A stretch of DNA of 64,000 nt from CALLPQ01 sp038531745 (lineage in GTDB: Bacteria > Pseudomonadota > Alphaproteobacteria > Caulobacterales > Parvularculaceae): positions 1-64,000 of the forward strand of contig JBCBBJ010000013.1 in assembly GCA_038531745.1 (NCBI GenBank), written 5' to 3'. A program made the position numbers and the translations under genes. This document shows positions 45,493 to 55,179 of this stretch, piece by piece (within the stretch, counting starts at the first letter, position 1; every line of letters starts with the position of its first letter). Below the pieces are notes generated by a model. That model ran no database searches, was not told the DNA's origin, and was given only the letters and a program-made list of their open reading frames with translations.

Positions 45493-45659
45493 GGCTATCA
45501 AATTTCCATTGTCCCGGTAATAACCGAATTGCCCAACCAGGCAACGAACCGTCACGCAAACGCGCGGCGTTGCCGATCCTGTCCATCGCGAGAAAGGTAA
45601 CTTTAACCTCTTAAGATTACATAAAGGGTAATACCCATAGCACTTGCCATGAGCCCTTT

Positions 45660-46676
45660 ATGACCGATACTAAGCCAACCGATCACGACGTTGCGATCCT
45701 GCTACCTTGCTATAATGAGGCCCAGTCAATTGCCCGGGTCATTTTTGACTTTCGCAAAGCATTACCGGGTACACGGATATTCGTCTTTGACAATAATTCC
45801 ACGGATGCCACAGCGGAACAGGCCGCGCGGGCCGGAGCAACGGTCATCCCCTGTCGCCGTCAAGGTAAAGGTAATGTCGTGCGGCAGATGTTTGCCGATA
45901 TTGATGCCGATATTTACCTGATGGCCGATGGCGATGGCACCTATGACGCCAGCGCCGCACCCACCATGATTGAGCGGATGATCAATGATCGCGCCGATAT
46001 GCTCGTGGCAACGCGCCGCGATGTGACCAAAGATGCTGGTCGTACGGGCCACGCGTTCGGTAACAAGCTTTTTAACACGCTATATCGTTTTATTTTCAAA
46101 GCAGACTTTTCCGATATCTTCTCCGGCTACCGTGTTTTTTCACGGCGCTTTGCCAAAAGCTTTCCGGCTGACTCTCACGGCTTTGAGATTGAGACGGAAA
46201 TGTCCGTTCATGCCTCCATGTTGCGGCTGACCGTTTCGGAAATTGACGTTCCCTACGGACGGCGGGAGGAAGGCAGCCAAAGCAAGCTTTCAACCTTCAA
46301 GGATGGATTCAAAATCCTAGTGATGATGATGACCCTTATGAAGGAAACACGGCCCTTCCGCTTTTTTGGGGCCATCGCGCTCTTTCTTGGCGTCACCAGC
46401 ATGGCCTTTATGATCCCGGTGGTGACGGAGTATTTCCAAACCGGTCTCGTGGAGCGCATGCCCACCTGGGTACTGGCCATGACGCTATTACTTGGGGCGA
46501 TGATGGCGCTGATGGCAGGGACAATTCTTGATTCCGTTGCGCGGGCGCGGGCAGAACAAAAACGCAATTTCTTTTTGTCAATCGATCCGGTTGTAGAGCG
46601 TTCGTCAACGCATACCGCCCATGCCGATGTGCTCATTGATGAGCGCCTTAACCTGAACGTTATGAATGACCGATAG
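45660..46676 (+). CDS. GT2 polyprenyl-phosphate sugar transferase-like protein
   Basis: A 338-residue glycosyltransferase family 2 protein of the DPM1/ArnC type. The N-terminal domain has LLPCYNEAQSIARVI, VFDNNSTDATAEQA and the metal-binding MADGDGTYDA. A C-terminal part has two transmembrane segments (about 240-260 and 272-292), as in membrane-bound polyprenyl-phosphate mannosyl or glucosyl transferases. It probably loads an activated sugar onto undecaprenyl phosphate at the inner face of the membrane. First in a three-gene plus-strand run, with a divergent GT-C gene. Sugar unknown. Confidence 0.85.
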   Translation: MTDTKPTDHDVAILLPCYNEAQSIARVIFDFRKALPGTRIFVFDNNSTDATAEQAARAGATVIPCRRQGKGNVVRQMFADIDADIYLMADGDGTYDASAAPTMIERMINDRADMLVATRRDVTKDAGRTGHAFGNKLFNTLYRFIFKADFSDIFSGYRVFSRRFAKSFPADSHGFEIETEMSVHASMLRLTVSEIDVPYGRREEGSQSKLSTFKDGFKILVMMMTLMKETRPFRFFGAIALFLGVTSMAFMIPVVTEYFQTGLVERMPTWVLAMTLLLGAMMALMAGTILDSVARARAEQKRNFFLSIDPVVERSSTHTAHADVLIDERLNLNVMNDR

Positions 46677-46688
46677 GAATGAAGGCCC

Positions 46689-47417
46689 ATGAACCGTGAG
46701 CTAACCAATAAAATACGCTTTGTTATAGAAGATTTATGTCCCGCTTTTTTGCGGGACTCGGCGGTGTTCCGCCTTCTGGCAAAAACCGTCTGGGGCCCCC
46801 ATATCGATGATCTTGCGCGATTTCGCGAACGAGCCGCGTTCCTAACGGAAGAAGAATATGAAGCGCTCTATCGTCATCACCCCCGTGTGCATGACGATAC
46901 CGATAACTCGGCAGCGTGTATTCGGCGCATTGCCAAAGATATTGTGGGCACATCTGTTTGTGATATTGGCTGCGGCACTGGTCACCTCCTGAGAGAGATT
47001 TTGAAAACCCATCCGGATCTGCAATCCGTCACCGGTGTTGATTTGGTAATTGACGGTGTTGAGCCGGACCCGCGCATTCGTTTTGAGAGTGCAAAGGTCG
47101 AGGCGCTCCCGTTTGAAGATAATGCATTTGATACGGTGATCTGTACCCATGTGATTGAGCATATTCTCGATTATCGTGCCGCAATCGCCGAACTTCGCCG
47201 GATTACAGCGAAGCGTCTAATTATCATTGTGCCGCGCGAGCGCGAATATCGGTATACATTCAATCCGCATTTTAATTTCTTTCCGTACACCCATTCTTTT
47301 TTGCGAGCGATGCATCCGGTGCCTAGCACCCATAAGTGTGAGGATATTCAGCGCGATATCTACTATTGCGAAGACATGCCCGTCACGGTGACCAAGGCAA
47401 GCGATCTGGCCGCATGA
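46689..47417 (+). CDS. Class I SAM methyltransferase
   Basis: A 242-residue methyltransferase: motif I VCDIGCGTGHLL (about residue 92), the acidic post-I region GVDLVIDGV, and ICTHVIEHILDY. It starts 12 bp after the GT2 gene with AGGAATGAAGG ahead, and its stop overlaps the next start. It may methylate the sugar or lipid carrier handled by the neighbouring glycosyltransferases, as often seen in surface glycan pathways, but nothing in the sequence fixes the substrate. Some small-molecule and quinone methyltransferases share these motifs. Confidence 0.82.
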   Translation: MNRELTNKIRFVIEDLCPAFLRDSAVFRLLAKTVWGPHIDDLARFRERAAFLTEEEYEALYRHHPRVHDDTDNSAACIRRIAKDIVGTSVCDIGCGTGHLLREILKTHPDLQSVTGVDLVIDGVEPDPRIRFESAKVEALPFEDNAFDTVICTHVIEHILDYRAAIAELRRITAKRLIIIVPREREYRYTFNPHFNFFPYTHSFLRAMHPVPSTHKCEDIQRDIYYCEDMPVTVTKASDLAA

Positions 47418-47773
47418 AGTCGATCTCACTCCCCGTTTTCGCCCTCTTGCTTCTGACGCCCATGATGATTGCGGTGGGTCAGGTGTTGTTTAAGGTCACA
47501 AGCCAACGTCTTTTGACGGGTGGCCAAGGCAGCCTGCTGTCACTCTTGTGGCAACCAACCTTTATTCTTGCCCTGGCAATTTATGGCAGTGCAACGCTGA
47601 TCTGGATCTTTGTCCTGAAGACAGTGCCGCTGGGGTTTGCTTATTCCTTCATGGCACTGACCTTTATTGCCGTTCCGGTACTCGCCACGTGGTTTCTGGG
47701 CGAGCCCTTAACGTGGCGCTACGCCCTTGGTACCGGCATGATCATGCTGGGACTTGTTGTTGCAAACAGCTAG
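47414..47773 (+). CDS. Small EamA/SMR-type transporter, ArnE-like
   Basis: A 119-residue protein with four transmembrane segments (about 6-24, 38-58, 66-86, 95-116) and the pattern of half-size DMT/EamA transporters, such as ArnE and small multidrug resistance proteins: GQVLFKVTSQRLL, VPLGFAYSFMAL and FLGEPLTWRYALGTGMIM. The ATG overlaps the methyltransferase stop (ATGA), so translation is coupled. Beside a GT2 and a GT-C enzyme, a flippase for a polyprenyl-phosphate-linked sugar is the most likely role. This is inferred from context. Confidence 0.78.
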   Translation: MKSISLPVFALLLLTPMMIAVGQVLFKVTSQRLLTGGQGSLLSLLWQPTFILALAIYGSATLIWIFVLKTVPLGFAYSFMALTFIAVPVLATWFLGEPLTWRYALGTGMIMLGLVVANS

Positions 47774-47792
47774 TGTAATGGCGCGCCGAGGA

Positions 47793-48374
47793 TTACGTTG
47801 AAACCGGTTGGTAAAGCCGCCACGACCAGTATTTATTGCCGCCGCGATGCTCTGTACACGTCCAGTTATGGGTCGCCATGCGCCGCGAAATCATCCAATT
47901 GAGATAACCATGGGCACACAGCACCACATCGCCCTCAACGGTGTGAGCGGCCAACCGCGCAATAATCTCGTCAACCCTGGCCCATGTTGCCGCCCGATCT
48001 TCCATCCCGGGCAAGCCATAGCCGTTTATCCAGTACAGGCGCGAAATCACACCCCATAGCCGAGGTGACAGCTTCATCCAATCTGGCCACGGCGGCGGCG
48101 GCAATGGTGCTTCTATAAATAGTGGGCTTGGCTCCACCGGCTTCTCCCCAGCTACGAGGGCCAGCGCGGTTTCGTGGGCGCGGGGCATAATGGAGGAGAA
48201 AACTACTGCTGCGTTCTTGGCAAGATGTGTGAGATGGGTTGGCGGTGTTTGACCCGGATATAATCCGCTCTCGTCATATTTATCCCACCACGCGCCATAT
48301 CCCGTAGCCGAGATCAAGACACCCCGCGATAGAGCCGGTTTGCCGTGGCGTACTGTGATTATCCGTCCGGCCAT
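47793..48374 (-). CDS. Histidine phosphatase family protein
   Basis: A 193-residue protein with the phosphoglycerate-mutase-like motif VRHGKP (residues 8-13), the arginine in SSIMPRAHETA, and a late HGYLNWMI with the second catalytic His (CAHGYLNW). These place it in the histidine phosphatase superfamily (branch 1). Members remove phosphate from sugars, proteins or small molecules; substrate not deducible. It lies about 105 bp downstream of the HDAC-like gene on the same strand and may be co-transcribed. Confidence 0.85.
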   Translation of the reverse strand: MAGRIITVRHGKPALSRGVLISATGYGAWWDKYDESGLYPGQTPPTHLTHLAKNAAVVFSSIMPRAHETALALVAGEKPVEPSPLFIEAPLPPPPWPDWMKLSPRLWGVISRLYWINGYGLPGMEDRAATWARVDEIIARLAAHTVEGDVVLCAHGYLNWMISRRMATHNWTCTEHRGGNKYWSWRLYQPVST

Positions 48375-48479
48375 CGCCTCATTCTCGCCTTTGGCGCTGT
48401 CCGGTGCCCGCCGGATGCCTTTTTTTGTCGGTGCCGAGACTTCGAGCGCCCTGCCCAGGCTTGCGACCGAATTTATCTT

Positions 48480-49409
48480 TTAGGCGGCGAGGAGCCCTTC
48501 CACATGCGCCCCAACACTCACTGCCAATGCGTCAAGGTCATAGCCACCTTCGAGAATGGAAACAATGCGGCCGTCCGCATGGGTACGCGCGAGGGCTGTC
48601 AATTCATTTGTAACCCAACGGAAGTCAGCCTCCACAAGGCCGAGGCCGCCGAGGGGATCGGCGCGATGGCCGTCAAACCCGGCGGAAATCACAATGAAGT
48701 CCGGCGCGAAGCGATCAAGCGCAGGCAGGAGCGTGTCACCCCAAGCGCGTCGAAATTGCGTGCCTGCGGTACCGGTGGCGAGCGGCGCGTTAAATACCGT
48801 TTCAAATGCACCGCGATCGGTGGCGCGCCCCGTGCCGGGATATTGTGGCCACTCGTGGGAAGAGGCAAAGAAACAGTGCTCGCGATGCCAGAAAATGGCC
48901 TCCGTGCCATTGCCATGGTGCACATCAAAATCTACGACCGCCACACGGCGACAACCGTGGCGGGCCTGGGCATAGAGCGCAGCAATCGCGGCATGGTTGA
49001 GGAGGCAAAACCCCATCGCCCGCGCCGCCTCCGCATGGTGGCCCGGCGGACGCGCAGCAACAAAAGCGTTGGTGACGGATCCAGCCATAATGCGGTCCAC
49101 CGCATCAGTTGCGCCGCCTACAGCACGCAAGGTCGCGGTCAGGCTCGCCGGGCCCATAAAGGTGTCGGCGTCAAGTTGCGCAAGGCCGTCCGCCGGCGCG
49201 TTGGTTTCAAGGTGTGCCCGATGCCTGTCCGGATGGGCAAGAACCACGTCAGCCCATCGCCCAGGCACACAAGCGCGCCGCTCAAGGGCCGAAAAATCAT
49301 CAAGCCCTAAATGCTGCGCCACAGCCCGGTACCGGCCCGGATGCTCCACATGCCCGGGCGGCACCGCATGGTCACGAAAGATATCATCCGTGTAAAGCGC
49401 GGTTGTCAT
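48480..49409 (-). CDS. Histone-deacetylase-family hydrolase
   Basis: A 309-residue zinc deacetylase of the HDAC/acetoin utilisation/acetylpolyamine family. It has RPPGHHAEAARAMGFC (catalytic histidine pair), VAVVDFDVHHGNGT (zinc-binding Asp and His), and IVISAGFDGHRADPLGG (second zinc Asp). Bacterial members deacetylate polyamines or lysine residues. The Glu/Tyr gating positions that would tell polyamine specificity cannot be judged by eye. Start ATG at 49409 is followed by the family-typical early aromatic stretch. Confidence 0.92.
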   Translation of the reverse strand: MTTALYTDDIFRDHAVPPGHVEHPGRYRAVAQHLGLDDFSALERRACVPGRWADVVLAHPDRHRAHLETNAPADGLAQLDADTFMGPASLTATLRAVGGATDAVDRIMAGSVTNAFVAARPPGHHAEAARAMGFCLLNHAAIAALYAQARHGCRRVAVVDFDVHHGNGTEAIFWHREHCFFASSHEWPQYPGTGRATDRGAFETVFNAPLATGTAGTQFRRAWGDTLLPALDRFAPDFIVISAGFDGHRADPLGGLGLVEADFRWVTNELTALARTHADGRIVSILEGGYDLDALAVSVGAHVEGLLAA

Positions 49410-49475
49410 GACCGTCGTCTTACTGTCTTCATCGCATCAAAGATAGCCACTGATCGGAAAACAGGAAGAAGCCGA

Positions 49476-52400
49476 TTAGAAAATGAAATCTGAAGCGTCG
49501 AGGTCACTGGCACTGACACCGGTGAGGGTAATGCTGTCGGTGCCCACCACAATGCGCACGACACCAATGGCATCAACTTGCAAATGATTGGCCATAAGGT
49601 CCGCAAAATCAGTAATATCTGAGACGCCCGCGAGATCGATTTTTTCAAGCGCATTCAACGCATCAAAATCGCGAATCTCGTCAACACCGAAACCATCGGC
49701 AAAGACAAAGAGGTCGGCATTAAACCGGCCCTCCAACACATCATCACCGGCACCACCGATCAGCGTATCAAAACCACTAAACCCGATCAGATGGTCATTA
49801 TCGTCGCCGCCTGATATGACTTCGTTGCCGGATCCACCAAGTAATCGATCATTACCCGCATCGCCTGAAATCTGATCATCACCCTTGTCACCGGAAATCC
49901 TATCGTCGCCTGCACCGCCACTTAACGTGTCATCACCGGCACCACCGAAAATTGCATCATTCCCAGCGCCACCTTCGACTAGATCGTTCCCGAAACCTCC
50001 AAAAATGTGATCTAGACCATCGTTTCCAAACAAGCGGTCGCTGCCCGAGCCACCGGAAAGCAAGTCCGCGTTTGATCCACCCAAGAGCGTATCGTTCCCC
50101 TCTCCCCCATTGAGGGTATCAAACCCACTCCCCCCATCGAGAAGATCGTTGCCGTCACCCCCTAAAATGTCGTCTTGGCCGTTGCCGCCGAAAATGCGGT
50201 CATTCTCCGCGTCGCCGTTCAGGGTGTCATTGCCGCCTTCACCGTGGAGGAGATCGTTGCCGCCGCCACCAAAAATAATATCGTCGCCGTCACCGCCAAA
50301 AGCATGATCGAGGCCAGCACCCCCATCAATGCCGTCGTCACCGTTACCGCCAAACAAATTGTCGGCATTGGCACCACCGATAAGCATATCGTTTCCATCG
50401 TCGCCGCGCAGGGTGTCAAAACCCGCACCACCGGAAAGCGTATCATCGTCGGCGCCGCCATTCAGGTCATCGTGGTAGAGGCCACCTGACAATTGGTCCA
50501 TGCCCGCGCCGCCGAATAGGGTATCGTTCCCCTGATCACCATTGAGGACATCATCGCCGATTCCACCGCCGATGAAATCATCACCTTCGCCGCCAGTAAG
50601 CGTGTCGTCGCCGGAGAACCCATCAATTATGTCGTCGCCAGCCCCGGCATCGACAATCTCATTGCCCGTGGATCCTTCGATCACATCACCAGCGTTGGAG
50701 CCAATAATTGCGCCAACCCCAGTGACAATGTCCGCGACCTGCAGGGCACCGGCAATGCCATTGTGAATCTGACCGTAAGTTGCGCTCTGATTATCTAGTG
50801 CGTGCACGAAGTAAACAGTATCACTAAAGCTATCATAGCCGGCGGTCGGAATACCAAGGTCATTTGCCGTTTGGCTTCCCACTTCGATGGAACCAATAAA
50901 AACACCGGCTTGCGCGTTGGGGCTAACGAGCGGGTTACCGTTAAGGTTACGCGCGCCAATAACTGCATTTGAAACCCAAGCGGAAAGCGTACTCACCTGG
51001 CCGTCCGCAAATTCGACAAATTCTACGCCGACGACAAAGTCGGTGCCATCCAAGCCAACGATTGTAAAGCCGTTGCCTTGCTCCGAAATTGTGTAATTTT
51101 CAATTGAACCACTTAGGCGGACGATATCATCACCGCTGCCACCGTTCAGTGTATCATCACCAGCACCGCCAATGAGCGTATCGTCGCCATTACCACCGGC
51201 GACAAAATCCTTCCCGTCACCGCCATCGAGGAGATCATCGCCCTCAGCGCCAAGCAGCCGGTCTGCGCCAGCGCCGGTTGCCACAGTCTCGGCAACTTCC
51301 GTACCTTCGAAAAGGTCATCATAGGCTGATCCATTGATGACACCGACCTCGGAGAAGAGCTCGGCAATACCAGCTGCAGCAATACTGCCAAAATCATGAA
51401 CCGCCTCATAAGAAGCATTTGGGTTGCCGCGATCAGCCGCATAGTAGAATGCTGTTTGCGCTGTACGCGGAAGGTTTGGATCAAGCCCCAACTCATCGCC
51501 AGTCGTGGTTTCACTATCAATGCCGGCAATCACCAACCCAGCGGTTGAGACAGTGCTCGGGGTGAATTCGGCACCCCCTAGATAATCAACATTTTCATTG
51601 CGACCCGTAACCCACGTATTGACTGTGAGGGTGAGCCCATCGCCAAACTGAACGAACTCCACATTGCGGATGAAATCGGTGCCATCAACGCCAACAATCT
51701 GAAAGCCGTCCCCGGCCACCTCGATTGCGTAATCATCACGTACACTACTCAAAATAAATGTGTCATTGCCCGCGCCGCCATCGACCGAATCGTTCCCGAT
51801 CCCGGCATTGATCACGTCATTACCGTCACCGCCATTGATGGTGTCAGAGCCGGTGTCACCGATCAGGGTATCGTCACCCCCGCCAGCATCGAAGCGATCA
51901 TCGCCATGGCTTAGGTTTACATATTCAGAGATATCGTAGCCGATGAACCAGTCGTTGAAACCCGAGCCTGTGACCGTGCCCACATTACCGATAAAGGTTG
52001 CCTGGCCCGCCACATTATCAATGCCGCTCTGAATTTGTGTGTCCCGGGCCTGATCAACAATACCAGGGGCAAGATAATAGATCGCGTCCACCGCGCGCAG
52101 TGGAATATCCGTTGCCCCAAGGTCTTGCGCCGTTTGTAGATTGGGGTCGAGGGCTGAGATCGTAAAACCCACCGAGACAATTTCAGAGACTGCGCGAAAA
52201 TTGCCGCCGCCATGGAACGTCACATCAAGCGAGGCGCCCGCGAGGAAAGTTTCCACGAGGATCGCCTCATCATCGCTAAAGCTGATGATTTCCACGTCGC
52301 TTAGAAAATCAGTCCCATCGATCCCGGTAATTTCGACGCCGCCATTCACCGCAGAGATCGTATAATCAGCACGCGTCCCGTTAAAAACCGCTGTATCAGT

Positions 52401-54500
52401 TCCGGCGCCGCCGCCGATGCCATCATTACCAGCACCACCAACCAGTATGTCGTCACCGTCTTCGCCCGCGAGAAAATCACGATTAGAACTCCCGATTACG
52501 GTATCATCGCCGTCCGTGGCGCTGATATTCGTGCCATGCTGAAATGCGCTTAAGTCACGACCCTGATTGATTGTGCCATAAGTGGCCGCACCATTTACGT
52601 TATAATCATTGTAGTAATTAAAAACCGCCGTCTGATCATTCAGGTTTTGAAGCGTCCCAAAAGAGCCGAATTGCGATTGCTGGGCGACACCCACAAAATC
52701 ATTGGCTAGTGTTCCGCCAGCAGCACGGAAAACATCAACCGATTGCGCATAAATTTGCGTAATCGCATCACTATCATTGACGGCGTTGATGAATTCCTGC
52801 AGCTCTTCATTAGCGAAAAGCGATGGATCGGTTAAGAAATGTGAGCCGCCTTCATATTGTATAAGCTCAAGACCAAACGCGGCTGCAATAGACTGGTTCG
52901 CCGCAAAAGCGGTTTGTAATTCGGCAATGGAAAAACTCCGCGGGATCGCGGCGATTTCGCCATTATCAAACGCTTCCTGAAAATGCGCTTGAACAAGGGA
53001 GCCGTCTTGCAGATCGGTAATTACCTGCTCAATGAAGTACTCATATTTATTGCTGGTCTCGCCGCGGGCAAACCGCGCGTTCGACTCGTCGACCCATGAT
53101 TGCACAACCGCTAGAATACTTGGATATTCTTCCGACCCTAAACCCACCGTCTGGCCAAAATAGCCCGTCACTGCCAGGCTATCAAATAAATCGTCAACCG
53201 ACTGGGTGGGATCAGTTTCATTGATAAAACGCTGCACCCCAAGAATGGCCTGATCAGCAACGCCGGTGTTAAATGTTTGTGTTGCCAACACATTATGCAC
53301 GCGGGCGTCTGCTTCGTCGCCGAAGACATCATCAATGATCGACTGTATTTCGGCTGCGCGGTAGCCATAATAGATATTGACAGGGAAATCGCCATACTCG
53401 TCGCCGAAAGCGTCCCGACCCCGATCATTCAGATACCCAAATTGCTCAAATTGTGCGTTCCAGGTCTCGTTGGAAAATTCAAAATGCGCCACAAGACCGG
53501 GATCAAGATTATCGCGGACCATTTCTGCAAATTGGCGTACAAAGTCGTCCGTCGCTTGATGAGGAATGTTGAACCAGGGATCAGCACCGATCTGGTTGGC
53601 AAGGGCAATCATTGCCTGTAGCGGAACACCAGAAGGAACCGGTGATGGCAGGAGTTCCGGCGGCACATCAATGAGGATCTCGCCGGTATCTCCATCGCGA
53701 AACGGCTCGCCCGTTTGCGGATCAACATAGATGAGCGTGTATGGCCCACGGGTTAGACCAGCAATGGTCTCCGCTGTTAGTTCGGGTACGTCCTTTGCAA
53801 AAACATACTCATAGGCCTGGTTTGCCGGGATGCCGAAAAATTGGGATTCGAGCGTTGCAATATCATCAAAATTTATATGATTGGAATGGTTCGTCTCCAT
53901 CCAATCCATAAATCGGATCGTTCGGTGGTCATCAAACAGCTCAATGAAATCCGGGTTAAAAAGCGCTCCGGCGTCATAAAGCCCCTCATGCTCCTCACGA
54001 ACGAGCGCAAAGTCACGCAAATGGTCACCATCCGTGGTGCCCTCAATAATGAGGCCAAACGGGCTGCCATCAATCAGGTCTAAGACAAGGCGTCCGGGCG
54101 CTGATTCCTCTTCCACGGAATTGGCGCCGACGATGCGAAAATCACCTTCGCCTTCATAAAGCAGAACGTAACGCCCGCCCGTTTGGGCCTCTTCAGTAAC
54201 GCCATTGAGGAAAAATATGCTTGCCGAAGCCCCGTCGGGCAAATTTGCCACATTACCGTTCTGATCTAAAAATCCGGCATGCCATGCTTCAGAATAATCA
54301 TAAGTGGTAACTGTACCATCAGCGTTGGTCACATTAATGGACCATGCGCCATCATTGGTGTGACGATCACCACCCTGATGAAACAGATTGATGAAGGGCA
54401 ATTCGGTGGAATAAAACGCGATGTCGCTTAACCCGACGGCAAGGGACGGGTCGTTTGCCCCAAACGATCGGTTCGCTTCGGCTAGCAAAGCACTACTCAT
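49476..54500 (-). CDS. Giant RTX-type secreted protein with glycoside-hydrolase-like N-terminus
   Basis: A 1,674-residue protein. The N-terminal 600 residues include a segment like the TIM-barrel of some secreted carbohydrate enzymes (PWFNIPHQATDDFVRQFAE, then HFEFSNETWNAQFEQ). Next come three modules of roughly 210 residues each (starting about 700, 910 and 1,125), each with RTX nonapeptides followed by DYTIS/GTDF and VEFVEFADG-like segments. The last 400 residues (about 1,265-1,595) are a long run of GGxGxDxLx calcium-binding repeats, ending in a helical tail and DASDFIF. Such proteins leave the cell by type I secretion; there is no N-terminal signal peptide. No type I transporter genes are in the window. 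Enzymatic activity is unproven. Confidence 0.82.
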   Translation of the reverse strand: MSSALLAEANRSFGANDPSLAVGLSDIAFYSTELPFINLFHQGGDRHTNDGAWSINVTNADGTVTTYDYSEAWHAGFLDQNGNVANLPDGASASIFFLNGVTEEAQTGGRYVLLYEGEGDFRIVGANSVEEESAPGRLVLDLIDGSPFGLIIEGTTDGDHLRDFALVREEHEGLYDAGALFNPDFIELFDDHRTIRFMDWMETNHSNHINFDDIATLESQFFGIPANQAYEYVFAKDVPELTAETIAGLTRGPYTLIYVDPQTGEPFRDGDTGEILIDVPPELLPSPVPSGVPLQAMIALANQIGADPWFNIPHQATDDFVRQFAEMVRDNLDPGLVAHFEFSNETWNAQFEQFGYLNDRGRDAFGDEYGDFPVNIYYGYRAAEIQSIIDDVFGDEADARVHNVLATQTFNTGVADQAILGVQRFINETDPTQSVDDLFDSLAVTGYFGQTVGLGSEEYPSILAVVQSWVDESNARFARGETSNKYEYFIEQVITDLQDGSLVQAHFQEAFDNGEIAAIPRSFSIAELQTAFAANQSIAAAFGLELIQYEGGSHFLTDPSLFANEELQEFINAVNDSDAITQIYAQSVDVFRAAGGTLANDFVGVAQQSQFGSFGTLQNLNDQTAVFNYYNDYNVNGAATYGTINQGRDLSAFQHGTNISATDGDDTVIGSSNRDFLAGEDGDDILVGGAGNDGIGGGAGTDTAVFNGTRADYTISAVNGGVEITGIDGTDFLSDVEIISFSDDEAILVETFLAGASLDVTFHGGGNFRAVSEIVSVGFTISALDPNLQTAQDLGATDIPLRAVDAIYYLAPGIVDQARDTQIQSGIDNVAGQATFIGNVGTVTGSGFNDWFIGYDISEYVNLSHGDDRFDAGGGDDTLIGDTGSDTINGGDGNDVINAGIGNDSVDGGAGNDTFILSSVRDDYAIEVAGDGFQIVGVDGTDFIRNVEFVQFGDGLTLTVNTWVTGRNENVDYLGGAEFTPSTVSTAGLVIAGIDSETTTGDELGLDPNLPRTAQTAFYYAADRGNPNASYEAVHDFGSIAAAGIAELFSEVGVINGSAYDDLFEGTEVAETVATGAGADRLLGAEGDDLLDGGDGKDFVAGGNGDDTLIGGAGDDTLNGGSGDDIVRLSGSIENYTISEQGNGFTIVGLDGTDFVVGVEFVEFADGQVSTLSAWVSNAVIGARNLNGNPLVSPNAQAGVFIGSIEVGSQTANDLGIPTAGYDSFSDTVYFVHALDNQSATYGQIHNGIAGALQVADIVTGVGAIIGSNAGDVIEGSTGNEIVDAGAGDDIIDGFSGDDTLTGGEGDDFIGGGIGDDVLNGDQGNDTLFGGAGMDQLSGGLYHDDLNGGADDDTLSGGAGFDTLRGDDGNDMLIGGANADNLFGGNGDDGIDGGAGLDHAFGGDGDDIIFGGGGNDLLHGEGGNDTLNGDAENDRIFGGNGQDDILGGDGNDLLDGGSGFDTLNGGEGNDTLLGGSNADLLSGGSGSDRLFGNDGLDHIFGGFGNDLVEGGAGNDAIFGGAGDDTLSGGAGDDRISGDKGDDQISGDAGNDRLLGGSGNEVISGGDDNDHLIGFSGFDTLIGGAGDDVLEGRFNADLFVFADGFGVDEIRDFDALNALEKIDLAGVSDITDFADLMANHLQVDAIGVVRIVVGTDSITLTGVSASDLDASDFIF
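49720..50690. repeat. Degenerate tandem repeat coding for RTX nonapeptides
   Basis: DNA level of the C-terminal RTX run, with 27-bp units of the pattern coding GGxGxDxLx, varying at the third codon positions. It is intragenic and of protein-level origin; degenerate enough that length change by recombination is possible but not obvious. Confidence 0.8.
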
Positions 54501-55179
54501 TCATCAGCCCCTTAGTACGCTACTGGACTCTGCGCACCATCACAGGTTGCACAGCTTTACATGTGCGCCTGCAAAATCGTTCCAAGATTGGAGCTGGACA
54601 CCACACCCAACCCCTCAACCCATACCCCAGAAAGGAAGTGGCAACTGCCGGGTCCTGACTGACATACCGATACCTTAGAAAGCCTCTGCTCATTTGCAAG
54701 CGCGAAAAAGCTTAGAACACAAAGGCCACCGCGCGCTTAATGAGTTGTTTGCAATTGAAAATAGCATTTACCCCGGTTGGTTGTGCGATACCGGTTAAAT
54801 TCAGGACAGGTGCCCAACGGGGACTTTGCATTATAGAAAGAGGGTTTTCTGAGAAAAATCATGGGCTTGAGCGTTTCTCTCAAATTTCCATAGCAAGATT
54901 TACCGATAGCAAACTCTATCCGCATGGGGATTGCTGGTTCGAAACGAAGCACTCTTAACCGTTCAGCCACCACCGATCCGATGTCTGGCGATCAATGAGC
55001 CTTAATTGCCAGTAAATCGTAACCATGAAACCGGCGGAAAAGACCGCGTCACAATGATGTTAGGGCAAAAATTATTTTGAAAAATTGAGAAAAATACGTC
55101 CGGCTACTCGCCCGCATCGTTGCGAATCTCTTTCTATCTTTTAGCCCGCCACTGCTTAAACCGTGCCAGAGACCCCCTT
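54501..55179. other. Divergent intergenic region between RTX and radA genes
   Basis: About 680 bp. It should hold the promoters of the RTX gene (minus) and radA (plus), which could not be fixed by eye. It contains a minus-strand stretch near 54922-54976 that resembles the first part of a tRNA-Ser but has no 3' half. A minus-strand frame (54737-54973) and a plus-strand frame (54740-54958) look like chance openings. Confidence 0.45.

Noticed and set aside
49700..50700. CRISPR-like periodicity in the RTX region
   Set aside because: The 27-bp periodicity is explained by nonapeptide repeats in the coding frame, with no constant repeats and variable spacers.
54737..54973. 78-residue minus-strand frame in the RTX/radA gap
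   Set aside because: No binding site or family; overlaps the tRNA-like stretch.
54900..54980. tRNA-Ser-like start on the minus strand (GTGGCTGAACGGTTAAGA)
   Set aside because: The D-arm-like part is recognisable, but no anticodon stem, T-arm or acceptor match could be built, so a functional tRNA is not supported; it may be a remnant or chance.
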